The notes below the pieces were generated by a model. That model was given only the letters and a program-made list of their open reading frames with translations, was not told the origin of the DNA and did not search any database. A stretch of DNA of 64,000 nt. It comes from Pseudacidovorax sp. RU35E (GTDB lineage Bacteria; Pseudomonadota; Gammaproteobacteria; Burkholderiales; Burkholderiaceae_C). This document shows, piece after piece, positions 16,859 to 29,901 of this stretch; within the stretch, counting starts at the first letter, position 1, and every line of letters starts with the position of its first letter. Location: assembly GCF_900156165.1 (NCBI RefSeq), contig NZ_FTMY01000016.1:79063-143062 (forward strand). The letters are read 5' to 3'. The position numbers were made by a program, and so were the translations under genes.

Positions 16859-17653
16859 TCATCGCCGGCGCGCCACCGCATGCTGCCAAGCACGGTTCAT
16901 CCATGCGGCATTCCTGCTGCTTTCCAGGCCGGCCGCGAAAGCCAGGCGTGCAAGTTCCAGCAGAACGTTGCGATCCGCGTTGCCAGCGCCACGCCAATGT
17001 CGAACACACGCGTCGGCGATGGCGAAGTCTGCGGAATGCCGTGGGTTTGAAGTGGCGCTCACGGGTCTGCCGACCCGAAGAAGAAGGGCGTCGGGCTCTC
17101 CTTGATCGATCAGGCGATCGACCTGTTCAGCGGTCAGTTGAAGACTCTGAAGCGGCTCCTGGTTCTCTTGTGCCTCCGCGTCCAGGGGCAGGAGTCGCGG
17201 CTTTCCCTGCCGATCGTGAATCTTCCACTCGGCGAGGGGCGCAGTGATCGCTGCCCACTGCGCAGGCGTGAGGATGCCCGGGAGATAGGCCATGACGCGG
17301 CAGTCCGCGATGCGCAGCCCGTAGCTTTCACCACTGTCGTCCGTGAACCAGACCGCGCGGCGAAGGTGACTTGCCAAGTCGGGCAGCAGCAAAGCCGAGA
17401 CCAGTTCCGCCACGTGCAGGCGGTGTCCGAAGTCGTCGAACAATGCGAGCACCTGTTGACGGACTCTGGGGTCTGCTGCCGCATGAGTCTGCGAGATGAG
17501 CAGCGGGCCGGCGAGGTGCTGTTCGACGTGTGGCATCAGCGGCTCGAACAAGGCGCTCGGCGTGGCAAAAGCAGATGACGCCTTGAGCCGCCCGTGCACC
17601 AGTGCGCCGTCCAGCAGGATGTATCTGTGCATGGGATCCGTCATGGTGCTCAT
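16859..17653 (-). CDS. DUF4123 protein, T6SS effector adaptor/chaperone
   Basis: 264 residues, start overlapping the vgrG stop (ATGA). DUF4123 proteins (Tap/Tec) load effectors onto VgrG. The N-terminal domain fits: RYILLDGALVHG, later SHLRRAVWFTDDSGESYGLRIADCRVMAYLPGILTPAQW, and a Glu-rich linker before a helical C-terminus (LTAEQVDRLIDQGEPDALLLRV). Position between vgrG and the Tle1/Tli block implies it delivers Tle1. Confidence 0.85.
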   Translation of the reverse strand: MSTMTDPMHRYILLDGALVHGRLKASSAFATPSALFEPLMPHVEQHLAGPLLISQTHAAADPRVRQQVLALFDDFGHRLHVAELVSALLLPDLASHLRRAVWFTDDSGESYGLRIADCRVMAYLPGILTPAQWAAITAPLAEWKIHDRQGKPRLLPLDAEAQENQEPLQSLQLTAEQVDRLIDQGEPDALLLRVGRPVSATSNPRHSADFAIADACVRHWRGAGNADRNVLLELARLAFAAGLESSRNAAWMNRAWQHAVARRR

Positions 17654-20202
17654 AGCGTTGAAATCGCGCTGCCAGCGCGCGCCGCCGCCATGAGGCAGGG
17701 AATGCAGACCCGCTCAGGAAGTTTGGGCAGGATGGTCTTGGCTGTCTTGGGCCCGAAGTTCTGGACATCCGCGGCCCACACATGGTGATTGCCGGGCGTG
17801 TTGAAGGTGAAGCCTTCGGGCACGATGTCCAGGCGAGTTCCGTCGACCTCGAGGGAAATGCCTTTGGCGGCCTTGATCCGGATCCAGTCGCTCTCGCTGA
17901 TGAGTTCCAGCACGCGTTTGGCAATCAGTTCAATCCGATCGTCCTGTGCCTGGACCTGAACGGCGCCTTCGCCTGCGACGACGCGAACACCCTGCTCCTT
18001 CGCGAACAGCCGCAGCGCTTGCTCGGCACTGGCCAGCAGGCTGCCGCTGGCCACTACGCTGGCATGGCCGCCTGCGGTGATGGCCGTGTGGGCTTCCGAC
18101 GCCAGGTGCAGAGAGCCGTGCGTGGTTGCTTCAATGCCGGCGGGGCTGGAGAGCACCAGATGCGGGCTGCTCAACTCCGGAAACTGAGTGGCTGCGCCCG
18201 CGCCTGCCAAGGCCTGGTGTTGCTGCCCCAAAGCCTCTGCGACCGTGTGCTGGTCTTCTTGGTTGGGCTGGACACCATGGTGCGTTGCAACGCCTGCCAG
18301 CGTCTCGTGCCTGCGCTGCGCAACGTCGAGCCGGGAAAGTGCCTCGGCCATGTCCTTGATATGGCCCTCGGCGCGCTCCCGCCCCTCGGTGCTGATGAGC
18401 AGGCCCTGTTGGGCACGTATGGCGCCTGGGCCGTCGGTGCGAAGCTCGAAGCCTTCGCCGCGCGGATCCTTCCTTCCCGCGTTGTCTTCGATGCGGGTGA
18501 TCTTTCCAAGACTCAGTTGACTGTGCTGGTGATCGCTTTTGATCTGAGCCTGGATGGCCCCGTAGGTGTCGTCCAGAACCAGATGGTTGGAGCGGCCGCT
18601 TGCACTGTTGCCGCCCTCCGGATTCAGTTCCCTCGACCGCACCCCTGAAAGTGCTGCCTGATCTGGCAAGTGCCAAGGCGGCAAGTTCAGCTGGTTGTGG
18701 ACACGGCCGGTGCAGATAGGCAGGTCGGGGTCGCCCCCGAGAAAGTCGACGACCACCTCTTGCCCGACACGGGGAATGTGAATGGCGCCCAACTGGTTGC
18801 CCGCCCATGGAGAGCTGACGCGCAGCCAGCAGCTGCTGTGCTGGTCCTTGCGCCCCAGTCGATCCCACAGGAATTGCACCTTGATGCGGCCGAGTTCGTC
18901 GGTCCAGAGATTGCTGTTCTCTGGCCCGACCACCAATGCGGTGGCGGGGCCGCGCGTGAAGGGCTTCGCCCGGGTGTGGAGCGGTCGCAGTGGCTCACGG
19001 ACGGGGTGCACGGTCAGGTCGACTTCCACAGCCCATCGTTGATGCCGATGTGTTGCAGCAGCCTGGGCTTGGCTGTCCTGCGCGACCTCGCTGATGCACA
19101 GCTGAGTCTGCAGGATGATGTACTCGGCATTCGCGGTGGTGCGAGGATGCTTGGCCAGCATGAAGGTGTGGCCAGGCTGCATTCCTCGCAGGTTGCCGCT
19201 GGCGCGTGCGCGGGCTCCGTGGGTCCGCAGGGCCTGCATGCGTAGCAGCGACAGCAGACGTCCCTCCTCGAAGGGGTCGGTATCCTGGAGCGTGCCTGCA
19301 CGAGGCTGGGCGAAATGAGTGCCTGCCGTCCCCTCGTGCCACTGATAGATCTCACCGTCGGCTTGGCCCGTGGGCCGAGGGTCGCGGCGCTTGGCCGTGA
19401 GGTCGGCCCTGGGACGCGTGTAGTCGTAGTCGTTCGTGACGTAGCGTCCGCTCGTCAGCTGGTGTGTGGGTACGAAGCTGTGGATGTACTCCGCATCGAC
19501 CTTCCAGCCTGGTGCGTGGTACTCGACGACGTGGTAGGCCTCACTGTCGTTGCGGTCGAAGGCGGCATTGCCATCGCTGAGCACGAGACGATGCACGCCC
19601 TCCGCATGCTCGAAGTGGAAGTTGATGCCCCATTCCTGGCAGAGCCGCTCGAAGAAGGCAAAGTCCGTTTCGTTGTACTGGACCTGAAAGTCCCGCTTCG
19701 GATAGCGCTCATAAAGCCGCTTGTGCAGAGAGTACGGATAGTCTGATAACAGCTCGTCCAGGATCTCTACAACAGTCTTGTTCTGGAAGATCTTGCAGTC
19801 GGTGGTCAGCGTGGCGAGATAAAGCCAGGGACGCAGCGTGAGCCTGTACTGGATGTGCCGTCCTTCTTCGCCCCAGAAGTCTGCGTGAGTGACCAAGCCG
19901 CTGATCTCGCGCCTGCCTGCACCCACGTAGCTTGTGGAGGGGCCGACCGAGCCCGGAACAAATTCGCCTGCCCCGTCCAGTTCGATGAGGCACGTCAGTT
20001 CTCGACCGATAAAGCCATCCAGATCGAACTGCGCAGCCAAACCGGGATTGAAGTTCAAGGCGTCGGGTGTCTTGAGCAACAGCTCGTACTCGAACAGTGA
20101 GTTGACTCCTTCTTGCCCCGAAAGCCGGACGGGATGCAGAGCAGGCGTGCCGTTGTGCAGAGGAATGGCAGCGCTCTGCACGGTGAGCGTGGTGTATGAC
20201 AT
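17650..20202 (-). CDS. vgrG: VgrG, type VI secretion spike protein with DUF2345 extension
   Basis: 850 residues. N-terminal gp27-like region (ALHPVRLSGQEGVNSLFEYELLLKT, FIGRELTCLIEL), then YNETDFAFFERLCQEWGINFHFEHAEG, the gp5-like OB segment (GRIKVQFLWDR, WAGNQLGAIHIPRVGQEVVVDFLGGDPD) and a DUF2345-type region with LRLFAKEQGVRV and repeated short beta strands. No C-terminal toxin domain is obvious; the last residues are short and Ala-rich. Start at the ATG preceded by a GGGAGG ribosome site, 35 codons inside a longer open frame. The spike heads an orphan island: no T6SS baseplate or sheath genes are in the window, so it must use a core apparatus encoded elsewhere. Confidence 0.93.
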   Translation of the reverse strand: MSYTTLTVQSAAIPLHNGTPALHPVRLSGQEGVNSLFEYELLLKTPDALNFNPGLAAQFDLDGFIGRELTCLIELDGAGEFVPGSVGPSTSYVGAGRREISGLVTHADFWGEEGRHIQYRLTLRPWLYLATLTTDCKIFQNKTVVEILDELLSDYPYSLHKRLYERYPKRDFQVQYNETDFAFFERLCQEWGINFHFEHAEGVHRLVLSDGNAAFDRNDSEAYHVVEYHAPGWKVDAEYIHSFVPTHQLTSGRYVTNDYDYTRPRADLTAKRRDPRPTGQADGEIYQWHEGTAGTHFAQPRAGTLQDTDPFEEGRLLSLLRMQALRTHGARARASGNLRGMQPGHTFMLAKHPRTTANAEYIILQTQLCISEVAQDSQAQAAATHRHQRWAVEVDLTVHPVREPLRPLHTRAKPFTRGPATALVVGPENSNLWTDELGRIKVQFLWDRLGRKDQHSSCWLRVSSPWAGNQLGAIHIPRVGQEVVVDFLGGDPDLPICTGRVHNQLNLPPWHLPDQAALSGVRSRELNPEGGNSASGRSNHLVLDDTYGAIQAQIKSDHQHSQLSLGKITRIEDNAGRKDPRGEGFELRTDGPGAIRAQQGLLISTEGRERAEGHIKDMAEALSRLDVAQRRHETLAGVATHHGVQPNQEDQHTVAEALGQQHQALAGAGAATQFPELSSPHLVLSSPAGIEATTHGSLHLASEAHTAITAGGHASVVASGSLLASAEQALRLFAKEQGVRVVAGEGAVQVQAQDDRIELIAKRVLELISESDWIRIKAAKGISLEVDGTRLDIVPEGFTFNTPGNHHVWAADVQNFGPKTAKTILPKLPERVCIPCLMAAARAGSAISTL

Positions 20203-20423
20203 GGATCGTCCTCCCTGAGCCTTCTTAGTGAAGCGGGGCCTCGGTCCGACCGCCGCGATCGACAAGCTTAGGTGGACTTCCGCATGCGAAGCCTTTGGCC
20301 AAGACATCGGGTCCGGGCTTTGGACAACTAGTTCTCACCGCCTGCCGTGTTGGAGGTGATCCAACCAGTTAGCTTTTTCTGCGTACGAATTGGCTGCGCC
20401 GCAAAGCCTGCCTAGAATCGCCC

Positions 20424-22509
<2,086 letters not shown>

Positions 22510-22620
22510 AGCCACGCGGCGGTGGGCCAGGCGCCCGCCGCCGCAGTTGCTGATTCGACCGACAGCAGCGTAGGACGCGGCCGACAACCTGCCGTCCTTC
22601 GCGAGGATCACGGTTCGCGC

Positions 22621-22827
22621 ATGACCCATCCTGCACTCAAACTCATCGTGGAGGAGCCGCAACCCGGCGCCTTCGTCTGGAAGCTCCAGCAGACCGACGG
22701 CAATGGCCAGCCGACGCGCACCGTGCGCGAGGGCGAGTCGCCTGCCGACAGCTACGAGGCCGCACTGGCCAGCGGCACCCGCGCGCTGCAGGCGGCCTTG
22801 CGAGAGGGCGAAGCCTCGCACGCTTGA
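22621..22827 (+). CDS. small conserved-type hypothetical protein
   Basis: 68 residues beginning MTHPALKLIVEEPQPGAFVWKL and ending in an Ala-rich helix (ALASGTRALQAALREG). No signal peptide or membrane segment, acidic, good host-like codon use. Family not recognised and no function can be named. It stands alone between thiC and the DUF3047 gene. The next 200 bases (22828-23027) show no gene. Confidence 0.6.
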   Translation: MTHPALKLIVEEPQPGAFVWKLQQTDGNGQPTRTVREGESPADSYEAALASGTRALQAALREGEASHA

Positions 22828-23027
22828 CTGCCTGTGACAGGTCGCCACGTCCCCTGGCGACCTGCCTGCTTCGCTGGCGGCGGATGGATTGTCTGCACCA
22901 GCGAGACGCAGTGGATCCGTTTTGGGGGATTTATCGACGGGCCTTCGCGCGGCACACTCTCCTGCCTGCGCGCGCGACCCCGTTCCGGGCTGCGCCGCCG
23001 CCACCAACGCGCCGCCGGGGTCCTTCC

Positions 23028-23849
23028 ATGCACATTGCCACTGCCTTCGTGTCTGCCCGCCGCGGCGCTCTCCTGCTCGTCGGGGCCGGGTTGGTCGTGG
23101 CATTCGCCGCGTCCCCGGCGCGGGCCGACGAGGCGAATGCACTGACGCCCTTCTCGGCGGCAACCGGTGCCGTGCCGCCCGCGCCCTGGCACTTCAGCAC
23201 CCTGCCCAACAAGACGCCGACCCGCTTCGACGTGGTGTCCGAGGCGGGTCGCCGTGTGCTCAAGGTGGACGCCGACGACTCCTATGGCCTGCTGTCGCAC
23301 CGCGTGCAGGTGCCGTTGACCGAGTCGACGGTGCTGAGCTGGCGCTGGCGCGTCGACCAGTTCGTCGACGGTGCCGACCTGCACACGCGCGCAGGCGACG
23401 ACGGTGCGGCCAAGCTGTGCGTGTTCTTCGACTTCCCGGCTGATCGCCTGCCGCTGCTGGAGCGCACGCGCCTCGGCGTGGCGCGCAGCGTGTCGGGTGA
23501 AGAGGTGCCCAGCGAAGCCCTGTGCTACGTGTGGGACGCCAAGGAGGCCAAGGGCCAGATGCTGGTCAACGCCTTCACCAACCGCATGCACATGGTGGTG
23601 CTGGAGTCCGGTGCCGCCGCGCAACCCGGCGCCTGGGTGAGCGAGCGACGCAATCTGCTGGCCGATTACCGGCGGGCCTTCGGCGGCGAGGCCAAGGGCG
23701 CAACGCCCGGCGTGGCGGCCGTGGTCGTCTCGGCCGACGCGGACAACACGCACGGCCACGGCCTGGCCTACTTCTCCGACCTGAGCCTCACCGGCTCGGC
23801 CGCCACGCGCGCCGAAACTCGCCCCGCCTCCGGCGGCACGGCCGAATAG
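23028..23849 (+). CDS. DUF3047 periplasmic protein
   Basis: 273 residues with a Sec signal peptide (hydrophobic residues about 11-28, cleavage near ARA-DE). The mature protein shows DUF3047 features: PPAPWHFSTLPNKTPTRFDVV, an SWRWRVD strand, CVFFDFPADRLP, CYVWD and a late D-DNTHG-GLAYFSDL. These are all-beta secreted proteins of unknown function. It sits 10 bp before the DedA-rhodanese gene, so the two probably share a transcript. Confidence 0.85.
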   Translation: MHIATAFVSARRGALLLVGAGLVVAFAASPARADEANALTPFSAATGAVPPAPWHFSTLPNKTPTRFDVVSEAGRRVLKVDADDSYGLLSHRVQVPLTESTVLSWRWRVDQFVDGADLHTRAGDDGAAKLCVFFDFPADRLPLLERTRLGVARSVSGEEVPSEALCYVWDAKEAKGQMLVNAFTNRMHMVVLESGAAAQPGAWVSERRNLLADYRRAFGGEAKGATPGVAAVVVSADADNTHGHGLAYFSDLSLTGSAATRAETRPASGGTAE

Positions 23850-23859
23850 CGGGGCGGTC

Positions 23860-24846
23860 ATGAACGACCTCATTTCGCTGCTCGCGACCCAGGGGCCCGC
23901 GGTCGTCTTCGTGGTGACGCTGGCCGCGCGCCTGGGCGCGCCGGTCCCGGCCGTGCCTTTTCTGGTGGCGGCGGGCGGCCTGGCGGTGGGCGGTACGGCA
24001 CTCAACGCCGTGGGCATCGTCATCGCCTCGCTGGTGGGCAACGTGCTGGGCGATGGCGCGTGGTTCCTGGCGGGGCGCCGCTGGGGCTACGCCGTCATGC
24101 GCCTGCTGTGCCGCCTCTCGCTCTCGGCCGATACCTGCGTCTCGCGCAGCGAATCGATCCTCGGGCGCTGGGGCGGGCTGTCGCTGATCGCGGCCAAGTA
24201 CGTGCCGGGCGTGTCGGTGGTGGCACCGCCCATGGCCGGCGCGCTGGGCATGTCGAATGCCCGCTTCCTTGCCTACGAGACGGCAGGCGCGCTGGTCTGG
24301 ACGTTGGGCTACCTGCTGCTCGGCGCGATCTTCCATGCCGCCATCCGCGACGTGCTGGCCGTGCTGGCCGACATCGGGCTGGCCGCCACGGTGGTGGGCG
24401 GTGCGCTGATGCTGGCCTTTCTGCTCTGGCGCTACTACCAGCGCCGGATGGCGCGCCACGCCGACGACATCGTGACCATCACCGTCGATGCCCTTCGCAC
24501 CGCGCTGGCGCAGGGGCGCGCGCCGGCAGTGCTCGACATGCGGGGCGAGCAGGTGCGGGCGATCGATCCGCGGGTCATACCCGGCGCCGTCGGCTTCGCG
24601 TTGCGCGAGTTGCCGCATGCTCTCGGCCCCCTGGCGGATGGCCGCGAGCTGGTGGTCTTCTGCGACTGCCCGGACGACGCGTCGGCCATCGCGGCGGCGC
24701 GCGTGCTGATGGCGGCAGGGCTGCCGCGCGTGCGCGTGTTGGAGGGCGGCCTCGCGGCGTGGATGGCCATGGACGCCGGCGACGGCAAGGTCGTCGAGGC
24801 GCCGCCGCCCGTTCCCGCGTCGCTGGGCACGACCGGCGCCGCCTGA
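23860..24846 (+). CDS. DedA-family membrane protein fused to a rhodanese domain
   Basis: 328 residues. Residues 1-195 form a DedA/SNARE-associated membrane domain (AGGLAVGG, LVGNVLGDGAWFLAGRRWG, KYVPGVS), thought to move lipid carriers or support proton-motive force. Residues about 205-300 form a rhodanese fold with an active-site-like Cys loop (FCDCPDDASA) and a final RVLEGGLAAWMAM. The fusion suggests a sulfur-transfer or redox signal reaching a membrane lipid transporter; the role is not known. Codon use is like the neighbours. Confidence 0.85.
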   Translation: MNDLISLLATQGPAVVFVVTLAARLGAPVPAVPFLVAAGGLAVGGTALNAVGIVIASLVGNVLGDGAWFLAGRRWGYAVMRLLCRLSLSADTCVSRSESILGRWGGLSLIAAKYVPGVSVVAPPMAGALGMSNARFLAYETAGALVWTLGYLLLGAIFHAAIRDVLAVLADIGLAATVVGGALMLAFLLWRYYQRRMARHADDIVTITVDALRTALAQGRAPAVLDMRGEQVRAIDPRVIPGAVGFALRELPHALGPLADGRELVVFCDCPDDASAIAAARVLMAAGLPRVRVLEGGLAAWMAMDAGDGKVVEAPPPVPASLGTTGAA

Positions 24847-24891
24847 GGCCTCGGCCGGGCGGCGGGGTTTTCGTGGCAACCTCGCCGGCTC

Positions 24892-25818
24892 ATGCAAGCA
24901 CTTCTCGACGCCATCCATACCTTGGCGCCCGCCCCTGACGCGCGGCGCATCTTCCACGGCCGCGGCGGCCTGCACCCTGGCTGCGAGCACCTGGTGCTCG
25001 ACGCCTATCCACCGGTCTTCGTGCTCACCAGCTTCAAGCCGCTGGCCGATGAGGACCTGGGTCGCATCGGCGACGCCCTGCAGGCGCGATGGGCCGAGGT
25101 GGCGCCGGGCGAGCCGCTGAACTGGGTCTACCAGTGCCGGCACGAGGGCCGCAGCGAAACGCAGCTCATGGTTGGCGCGGTGCCCGACCCGCATGTGGTG
25201 ACCGAGGACGGCGCCCGCTACCGCGTGCATGTGCTGCGCGGCCAGAACCACGGCCTCTTCGTCGACATGGCCGAGGGCCGGCGCTGGGTGCGGGCGCATG
25301 TGGCTGCGCGGCCGGGGGCGGCGGTGCTCAACCTCTTCGCCTACACCTGCGCCTTCTCGGTGGTGGCGCTGCAGGCGGGCGCGGGCCGCGTGGTCAATGT
25401 GGACATGAGCGCGGGGGCCATCGCCATCGGCCAGCAGAACCACCGGCTCAACGGCGTGGAGGGCGGCGCCAGCTTTCTGCCGCACGACCTGTTCAAGACC
25501 TGGGGCAAGGTCACGCGCGGCGGGCCCTACGACCTGGTGGTGGTCGATCCGCCCAGCTATCAGAAGGGCAGCTTCGTTGCGACCAAGGACTATGCGCGGC
25601 TGATGCGCCGTCTGCCCGAGCTGCTGGCGCCGGGCGGGCATGCGCTGCTGTGCCTCAATGCGCCGGAGCTGGGCGTGGCCTTTCTGCAGGACCAGATGCC
25701 CGAGCTGGCGCCGACGCTGCAGTTCGTCGAGCGGGTGGCCAATCCGGCGGCGTTCGCGGACGTGTCGGACGAGCGGGCGTTGAAGGTGCTGGTGTACGCG
25801 GCACCTGCGGGCGACTGA
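24892..25818 (+). CDS. class I SAM-dependent methyltransferase, rRNA (cytosine) type
   Basis: 308 residues. The SAM fold is visible: motif I VLNLFAYTCAFSVVAL near residue 145, the acidic VNVDMS, and motif IV VVDPPSYQKGSF near residue 220, resembling RlmI/RlmK-like 23S rRNA m5C methyltransferases. The N-terminal part is short compared with RlmI and lacks a PUA domain, so the target is uncertain. It converges on the AraC gene 5 bp after its stop. Confidence 0.85.
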   Translation: MQALLDAIHTLAPAPDARRIFHGRGGLHPGCEHLVLDAYPPVFVLTSFKPLADEDLGRIGDALQARWAEVAPGEPLNWVYQCRHEGRSETQLMVGAVPDPHVVTEDGARYRVHVLRGQNHGLFVDMAEGRRWVRAHVAARPGAAVLNLFAYTCAFSVVALQAGAGRVVNVDMSAGAIAIGQQNHRLNGVEGGASFLPHDLFKTWGKVTRGGPYDLVVVDPPSYQKGSFVATKDYARLMRRLPELLAPGGHALLCLNAPELGVAFLQDQMPELAPTLQFVERVANPAAFADVSDERALKVLVYAAPAGD

Positions 25819-25823
25819 GTCGA

Positions 25824-26867
25824 TCAGCCGCTCGGCTCCTGCTGCGCCGCCGCGGCCCGAAACGCCCCCGGGCTCTGCCCCGTCCATTCGCGAAAGGCGC
25901 GCGAAAAGCTCTTCTCGTTGCGAAAGCCCACCGCCAGCGCCACCTGCTTGACCGGCCGCGCCGTGCGCTGCAGCAGCTCGATGGCCTGCTGCCGGCGCAC
26001 CTCGTCCTTCAGGCCCTGCAGGCTCAGCCCTTCGGCCAGCAGCTGCCGGTGCAGGGTGCGGCTGGAGATGTGCAGCAGCGCGGCCAGCCCCTCGGCGGTG
26101 GAGGCCTGCGCGCCATGCGTGCGCAGCACCTCGCGCACGCGCTGGCCCAGCAGCCGGTCTCGGCGGTACTGCAGCACCGTCAGCGGCAAGGCGCGGCGCA
26201 GCATGGTGCGCAGGGCGGCCTCGTCGCGCAATAGCGGCAGCGCCAGGTAGCGCGCGTCGAAGCGAAAGCCCGCCTGCGCCGCGCCGAAGTGCAGCCGGCC
26301 GCTGAACATCAGGCCGTACGCATCGGCATGCGGCGGCGCCTCGAACGGGAAGTGCGCCTCCTGCAGCCACAGCCGTGAGTCGATGACCCAGCTGGCAAAG
26401 CCATGCAGAAAGCGCAGGCTCGAGACCAGGCAGAACTCGCGGAAGCTGCCGAGCGGGCGCATCTCCTCGATCCACACCGAGGCCACCTCGCCCTCCACCT
26501 CCAGCCGCAGCGCGATGTCGTCCACCAGCAGCCGGTGGTGGCGGCACCAGCGCTTGATGGCCACGCCCAGGTCGGGCGCCGTGATGGAGGCGCGGCACAG
26601 CATGCCGTGGCTGCCCCAGGGCAGGCGCCGGCTGAACCAGCCCAGGGCCTCGTCGTCCAGCTCCTGCATCGCATGCTCGTTGAGCGCCTCGAACTGCGCC
26701 GCGGTGACGCGCGCCTCGGGCCGCCACAACTCGCGCGGCGTGATCTGTGCCGCGCGCAGGGCTGCGCCCGGGTCCACGCCGTAGCGGGCATAGCCCTGCA
26801 CGATGGCTCGCACGAAGGCCATCGGCGTGGCCGCGCGCTGGGGTCTGAGGAAGCGGGGAGAGGGCAT
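25824..26867 (-). CDS. AraC-family regulator
   Basis: 347 residues with an N-terminal Arabinose_bd-type region and a C-terminal AraC double helix-turn-helix: ASTAEGLAALLHISSRTLHRQL then VKQVALAVGFRNEKSFSRAFREWTGQSPG. It is divergent from the isovaleryl-CoA dehydrogenase gene and may activate it. AraC regulators at this position are common in Burkholderiales liu clusters, but the ligand is not known. Confidence 0.88.
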   Translation of the reverse strand: MPSPRFLRPQRAATPMAFVRAIVQGYARYGVDPGAALRAAQITPRELWRPEARVTAAQFEALNEHAMQELDDEALGWFSRRLPWGSHGMLCRASITAPDLGVAIKRWCRHHRLLVDDIALRLEVEGEVASVWIEEMRPLGSFREFCLVSSLRFLHGFASWVIDSRLWLQEAHFPFEAPPHADAYGLMFSGRLHFGAAQAGFRFDARYLALPLLRDEAALRTMLRRALPLTVLQYRRDRLLGQRVREVLRTHGAQASTAEGLAALLHISSRTLHRQLLAEGLSLQGLKDEVRRQQAIELLQRTARPVKQVALAVGFRNEKSFSRAFREWTGQSPGAFRAAAAQQEPSG

Positions 26868-26884
26868 CTAGTGGATAACCCGAG

Positions 26885-26898
26885 CCATCGGCCGATGG
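26885..26898. promoter_or_regulatory. 14-bp palindrome between araC-type gene and liuA
   Basis: The sequence ccatcggccgatgg is a perfect 14-base palindrome in the 118-bp divergent region. It may be an operator for the adjacent regulator, though AraC proteins usually bind direct repeats. Confidence 0.3.
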
Positions 26899-26985
26899 CG
26901 GGATTTGCAACCATTGTGTCGCCAAATGCGAATCCCTCAGGCGTAAGCTGAACCGGCTTTCGCACACTTTCCACGGAGACGACGC

Positions 26986-28167
26986 ATGTCCGCACAACGC
27001 CTGCCCGGCCTGGACTTCGGCCTAGGCGACACCCTCGACGCCCTGCGCGAGGCCATCGCCGATTTCTGCGCCCACGAGATCACGCCGCGCGCCGCGGACA
27101 TCGACCGCGAGAACCTCTTCCCCCGCGACCTGTGGGCCAAGCTCGGCAGCCTGGGCCTGCACGGCATGACCGTGAAGGAGGAATTCGGCGGCACCGAGCT
27201 GGGCTACCTGGCCCACATCGTCGCCATGGAAGAGGTGTCGCGCGCCTCGGCCTCGGTGGGCCTGTCGTACGGCGCGCATTCCAACCTGTGCGTCAACCAG
27301 ATCCACCGCAACGGCAGCGAGGCGCAGAAGAAAAAGTACCTGCCCAAGCTGGTCAGCGGCGAGCATGTGGGCGCCCTGGCCATGAGTGAGCCCAACGCCG
27401 GCTCCGACGTGGTGAGCATGAAGCTGCGCGCCGACAAGAAGGACGGCTACTACGTCCTCAACGGCAGCAAGATGTGGATCACCAACGGCGGCGATGCCGA
27501 CACGCTGGTCATCTACGCCAAGACCGAGCCCGAGATGGGCGCGCGCGGCATGACGGCCTTCCTGGTCGAGAAGGGCTTCAAGGGCTTTTCTGCCGGCACC
27601 AAGCTCGACAAGCTGGGCATGCGCGGCAGCAACACCTACCCGCTGTTTTTCGACAACTGCGAAGTGCCCGAGGAGAACGTCCTGGGCGGCGAGGGCAACG
27701 GTGCCAAGGTGCTGATGAGCGGCCTGGACTACGAGCGCGCCGTGCTCTCCGGCGGCCCGCTGGGCATCATGGCCGCCTGCATGGACGCGGTGCTGCCCTT
27801 CGTGCACGAGCGGCAGCAGTTCGGCCAGAGCATCGGCGAGTTCCAGCTCATGCAGGGCAAGATCGCCGACATGTACAGCACCTGGCAGGCCTGCCGTGCC
27901 TATGTGTACGCCGTGGGCCGCGCCTGCGACACGGCCGACCATGCACGCACCTTCCGCAAGGACGCGGCCGGCGCCATCCTGTACTCCGCCGAGAAGGCCA
28001 CCTGGATGGCCGGCGAGGCGATCCAGGCCCTGGGCGGCGTGGGCTACACCAAGGACTTCCCGGTCGAGCGCCTGTGGCGCGACGCCAAGCTCTACGAGAT
28101 CGGCGCCGGCACCAGCGAGATCCGCCGCATGCTCATCGGCCGCGAGCTGTTCGCCGAAACGGCCTGA
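26986..28167 (+). CDS. liuA: isovaleryl-CoA dehydrogenase
   Basis: 393 residues, the usual length. FAD-dependent oxidation of isovaleryl-CoA to 3-methylcrotonyl-CoA in leucine breakdown. The acyl-CoA dehydrogenase signature [13 protein letters not shown] is present; the catalytic Glu sits in [14 protein letters not shown] at E250, the position typical of isovaleryl-CoA rather than short-chain dehydrogenases. C-terminal [21 protein letters not shown] is standard. It starts the liu cluster and is followed closely by an acyl-CoA synthetase gene. Confidence 0.95.
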   Translation: MSAQRLPGLDFGLGDTLDALREAIADFCAHEITPRAADIDRENLFPRDLWAKLGSLGLHGMTVKEEFGGTELGYLAHIVAMEEVSRASASVGLSYGAHSNLCVNQIHRNGSEAQKKKYLPKLVSGEHVGALAMSEPNAGSDVVSMKLRADKKDGYYVLNGSKMWITNGGDADTLVIYAKTEPEMGARGMTAFLVEKGFKGFSAGTKLDKLGMRGSNTYPLFFDNCEVPEENVLGGEGNGAKVLMSGLDYERAVLSGGPLGIMAACMDAVLPFVHERQQFGQSIGEFQLMQGKIADMYSTWQACRAYVYAVGRACDTADHARTFRKDAAGAILYSAEKATWMAGEAIQALGGVGYTKDFPVERLWRDAKLYEIGAGTSEIRRMLIGRELFAETA

Positions 28168-28177
28168 GGAGGCGCAC

Positions 28178-29848
<1,671 letters not shown>

Positions 29849-29901
29849 GCCTGTCGGCGGTCGCAGGCAGGGCGGCAGGCGCGCCCGCGATGCCCCGAGC
29901 G

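Noticed and set aside
12162..20202. A complete T6SS locus
   Set aside because: No sheath, baseplate, TssJLM or ClpV genes; only a vgrG-effector island.
23788..26997. 1069-codon minus-strand open frame covering several genes
   Set aside because: It is antiparallel to the DedA and methyltransferase genes and out of frame with the AraC gene; low-complexity Arg/Ala/His text typical of GC-rich shadow frames.
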